Shown: positions 5,376-7,841 of the stretch, in pieces | How the letters are laid out: each line of letters starts with the position of its first letter | How positions within the stretch are numbered: position 1 is the stretch's first letter | Assembly: GCA_027451915.1 (NCBI GenBank) | Contig: DAIDHU010000589.1 | Location: 1 to 7,841 of the forward strand | Direction: 5' to 3' | Origin: Thiomonas sp. | Lineage (GTDB): Bacteria > Pseudomonadota > Gammaproteobacteria > Burkholderiales > Burkholderiaceae_C | DNA length: 7,841 nt | Program-made: the position numbers and the translations under genes | Notes under the pieces: generated by a model | What the model was told of the DNA's origin: nothing | Databases searched by the model: none | The model's input: only the letters and a program-made list of their open reading frames with translations

Positions 5376-7841
5376 ATGAACGGTACGCTGAGCTCGGCTC
5401 TGGCGCCGCCCCAAGACGTGTTCGGCGCCGGGAAGGTCGGCGTTCGTTCGGCGCGCCTCGCGAAAGCCCGCGGCCAGGCCCTGGGCGGCCTGCGCAGGAG
5501 CGCTCGTGCACTGGCGGCGGCCTCCCTGCTGGCCTGCGCGGCGCCCTGGGCGCAGGCCAGCGGCAGCACCCCCGTGGTGCTTGCCCCGGGGGGCGTACTG
5601 AACATCAGCTCCCTCTACACCGTTCCCGCGGGCACCGTGGTGGATCTGGAAGGCACGGGCACGCTGGCGAATGCCTCGTTGAGGTTCCTGAGCGCTGCGA
5701 GCTTCCAGGCCGGGATCACCGCGGTGGGCTCGGGCACCAGCGTCATCGACACCCAGACCAACGCCGTCACCCTGGCCGCCGGGGTGAGCTGGAGCGCGGG
5801 CCAGGGTGCCAGCACGCTCGAGATCGACGGCGGCGGAACGGTGACGGTGGACAAGGGCATGAGCCTGGGCGCCGGGCTGCTGGTGGATTCGGGCACCAGC
5901 GTGGCGCTCGGCGCGGCGCCCCTGTCCGCCCAGGGCACGGCGCAAATCGACGGCACGCTGGACCTGAGCGCCACGACGGCGGCGTCCACCGTGGCCTCGC
6001 TGAGCGGATCCTCCGGCGGCGTGCTCGAACTGGGCAGCGCGGGCGTGCTGGACATCCGCAACGCCAGCACCAGCTACGCCGGGAGCATCGAAGGCAGCGG
6101 CGGCAGCGTGACCGTGCAGGGCGGCACCCAGACCTTCAGCGGCGGCAACACCTATACCGGGACGACCACCATCGACAGAGGTGCCGAGATCGTGCTGGGC
6201 GGCACCGCCACGCTCGCGTCCCCCATGGTGGACAACGGCACCCTGGCCTTCGCCGGCGATAGCGCAAGCTATGCGCTGCCCATCGCGGGCAGCGGCATCA
6301 TCGAGGTGCAAGCCGGCACCGCCACGCTGAGCGCGCCGGATACCTTCAGTGGCAGCACCCTCATCAAGCCGGGCGCGACCCTGGCCCTGAGCGGGGCCGG
6401 TTCGCTGCCCGATTCCGCGGTGAGCGATAGCGGCACGCTGGACATTTCCGGCAGCGGCTACGGAGTCAGCGTGGCCAGCCTGGGCGGCGGTGGCACGGTG
6501 TCACTCGGAAACAACACGCTGAACCTGGCCGACGCCGCGGGCACCATGACCGGCACCATCTCCGGCGCCGGGGGGCTGAACCTGCTGGCCGGCGAGCAAA
6601 TCCTCGCCGGGGTGCAAAGCTACCAGGGCGCGACGACCATCCAGGGCGGCACCCTGGGCCTGCAGGCGGGTGCGAGCCTGGGCTGCGCGGTGCGGGTGCA
6701 GGGGGCCGGCACCCTGCAAAGCGATTCGGCCTCGATCGCCGGAGCGCTGGACAACCAGGGCACCGTCGCCGTCGGCTCCAGTGCCAGTCCGGGCGCCGTG
6801 CTGACCGTGGAGGGGGCCTACACCCAGGGCGCTTCCGGCGTGCTCAGGCTGAGCATGGCCCCGGCCAGCAACGGCCGGCTGGTGGTGCAGGGCGGCACGC
6901 TGAGCCTCAACGGCACCCTGCAGGTGGTCGCGGCGCCCGGCAGCTACCCCAGGGGGCAGTACATCCTGGTGCAGGCGCCTTCCACGACGAGCCTGTCGGG
7001 CACCTTCAGCAAGGTGCAAGTCGTGGGCCTGGGGAGCCTGTACGGCTACCAGCTGAGCTACCTGAGCGATCCGCAGGTCTTGTTGAGCCTGTACCCCCAG
7101 AGCAACTTCACGGCCAGCGCGCACACGGCGAACACCCTCGGCCCGGCGACCGCGCTGACCGGAGCCATCGGCAGCGCCACCGGAGCCCTGTACAGCGGGC
7201 TCGCCAGCCTGAACAGCCTGGGGCCGCAGGCCTTGTCGCGAGCCCTGGACCAGATGGACGGGCAGATGTACGCCCAAAGCCCCGGCTGGCTGCTGCATGA
7301 CGTGAACTGGTCGTGGCAACAGGTGTTTTCGCGCATGAACCTCTCGCAACAGCTGGACCCCCGCGGGGTGCACAGCCTGTTCCTGATCAGCGGCGCACGC
7401 GCGAGTCATCTGCTCGGAGACGGCAACGCCGACTCGACGCGCGAGGGAGCGCAGAGCTTCATGCTGGGGGACCAGGGACGGCGGGGCCCCTGGCACATGG
7501 GGGCGCTGGCCGGGGTCATGCACCTGGGGGCCATACGCAGCGGCGCCGGCGACAGCCTGAGCGCCACCTTGTGGCATGGCGGCGCCTTCGCCTTTCGCGA
7601 CCTGGGGTCCGTGCGCCTGGGGACGGTGCTGGGCTATACCCAGGGCCCGGTGCAGACCCTCGGCGCATCGCGCGAGGCCTATGTGCTGAGCTCGCAGACC
7701 CGGGTGGGCCGCAGCTTTCGCATGCCCGGGAGCCATCTCTCGCTCACCCCGCTGCTGGGCCTGAACCTGCAATACCTGGCGTTGCAATCCGTGCGCGAGA
7801 GCAACGCCCAGCTGGGCCTGAGCGTGCCTTCGCAACGCCAG
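5376..7841 (+). CDS. Type Va autotransporter B, paralogue of A, 3'-truncated by the window edge
   Basis: The frame is open for 822 codons from ATG 5376 to the last base, with no stop. It aligns with autotransporter A up to A's residue 898, so about 106 barrel residues should lie beyond the window, for a total near 930. The signal peptide is unusually long: a roughly 45-residue Arg-rich n-region, a short hydrophobic core (about 44-56) and a likely cut after AQA-61. Residues about 62-175 are a Gly/Thr/Val-rich block with no counterpart in A. From about 175 on, the passenger matches A's start, then units of 64 and 92 residues (263-326, 327-418), then the shared junction (AYTQGASGVL, GRLVVQGGTLSLNGTL). 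The helix ALDQMDGQMYAQSPGW (623-638) leads into the barrel. No enzyme domain is visible. B is a surface-displayed beta-helix protein, probably an adhesin; whether it is intact at the 3' end cannot be judged here. Confidence 0.92.
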   Translation, partial: MNGTLSSALAPPQDVFGAGKVGVRSARLAKARGQALGGLRRSARALAAASLLACAAPWAQASGSTPVVLAPGGVLNISSLYTVPAGTVVDLEGTGTLANASLRFLSAASFQAGITAVGSGTSVIDTQTNAVTLAAGVSWSAGQGASTLEIDGGGTVTVDKGMSLGAGLLVDSGTSVALGAAPLSAQGTAQIDGTLDLSATTAASTVASLSGSSGGVLELGSAGVLDIRNASTSYAGSIEGSGGSVTVQGGTQTFSGGNTYTGTTTIDRGAEIVLGGTATLASPMVDNGTLAFAGDSASYALPIAGSGIIEVQAGTATLSAPDTFSGSTLIKPGATLALSGAGSLPDSAVSDSGTLDISGSGYGVSVASLGGGGTVSLGNNTLNLADAAGTMTGTISGAGGLNLLAGEQILAGVQSYQGATTIQGGTLGLQAGASLGCAVRVQGAGTLQSDSASIAGALDNQGTVAVGSSASPGAVLTVEGAYTQGASGVLRLSMAPASNGRLVVQGGTLSLNGTLQVVAAPGSYPRGQYILVQAPSTTSLSGTFSKVQVVGLGSLYGYQLSYLSDPQVLLSLYPQSNFTASAHTANTLGPATALTGAIGSATGALYSGLASLNSLGPQALSRALDQMDGQMYAQSPGWLLHDVNWSWQQVFSRMNLSQQLDPRGVHSLFLISGARASHLLGDGNADSTREGAQSFMLGDQGRRGPWHMGALAGVMHLGAIRSGAGDSLSATLWHGGAFAFRDLGSVRLGTVLGYTQGPVQTLGASREAYVLSSQTRVGRSFRMPGSHLSLTPLLGLNLQYLALQSVRESNAQLGLSVPSQRQ
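6162..6629 (+). repeat. Two passenger repeat units in autotransporter B
   Basis: Residues 263-326 (64 aa) and 327-418 (92 aa) match units III and IV of autotransporter A in length and order, without internal gaps (for example TATLSAP at 315-321 of B and 391-397 of A). Units I and II of A have no counterpart: in B, the segment ending GGTQTFSGGNTYTG passes straight into the short unit, whereas in A 188 residues lie between the equivalent points. Confidence 0.75.

Noticed and set aside
5330..6262. A 310-codon plus-strand frame at the start of autotransporter B
   Set aside because: It is an Arg/Gly/His-rich out-of-frame reading. The true frame begins at 5376, has a signal peptide and aligns with A.
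6501..7835. A 444-codon minus-strand frame antisense to autotransporter B
   Set aside because: It resembles the minus-strand frame opposite A only because A and B are paralogues, and it has the same biased composition. Its existence in both copies is explained by the sense coding.
2078..7841. Passenger enzyme domains (serine protease, lipase) or a CRISPR-like array in the repeats
   Set aside because: The passengers show no catalytic motifs, and the repeats are diverged protein-level units without identical DNA repeats and spacers.

Overview
The window is GC-rich, with strong G/C bias at third codon positions. It looks like a chromosomal piece of a Gram-negative proteobacterium, most likely a betaproteobacterium of the Burkholderiales type. 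That placement is an inference from two things: a threonine synthase gene next to a molybdenum-cofactor gene, an arrangement I recall from that group, and outer-membrane autotransporters, which require a Gram-negative envelope. All four genes are on the + strand.

Layout. Bases 1-1299 are the 3' part of thrC (threonine synthase), cut by the left edge. Twenty-one bases later comes mobB (1321-1905), a small P-loop protein of molybdenum-cofactor maturation, probably in the same transcription unit. A 172-base AT-richer gap follows. It carries a candidate promoter, a 5'-leader stem-loop and a clear Shine-Dalgarno for autotransporter A (2078-5092, 1004 residues, complete). A second gap (5093-5375) carries a convincing Rho-independent terminator, then a paralogous copy of the same leader. 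It leads into autotransporter B (5376 to beyond 7841), which is open for 822 codons and is cut by the right edge.

A and B are classical type Va autotransporter paralogues. Each has a long signal peptide, a Gly/Ser/Thr-rich beta-helix passenger built of repeats, a conserved passenger-to-barrel junction and a C-terminal beta-barrel. I see no protease, lipase or other enzymatic domain in either passenger, so surface display (adhesion, aggregation or biofilm) is the likeliest role.

The most informative signal is the comparison of A with B. The barrels are about 83% identical over a 100-residue stretch counted by hand, against about 63% in the matched passenger stretch. A carries exactly two extra repeat units (188 residues). 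B carries a private block of about 110 residues just after its signal peptide. The non-coding leaders align without gaps for 100 bases and keep a similarly placed stem-loop although its bases have changed. This points to an older tandem duplication followed by modular passenger change, with the promoter and leader duplicated along with the gene. I do not see an obviously new enzymatic or defence system here.
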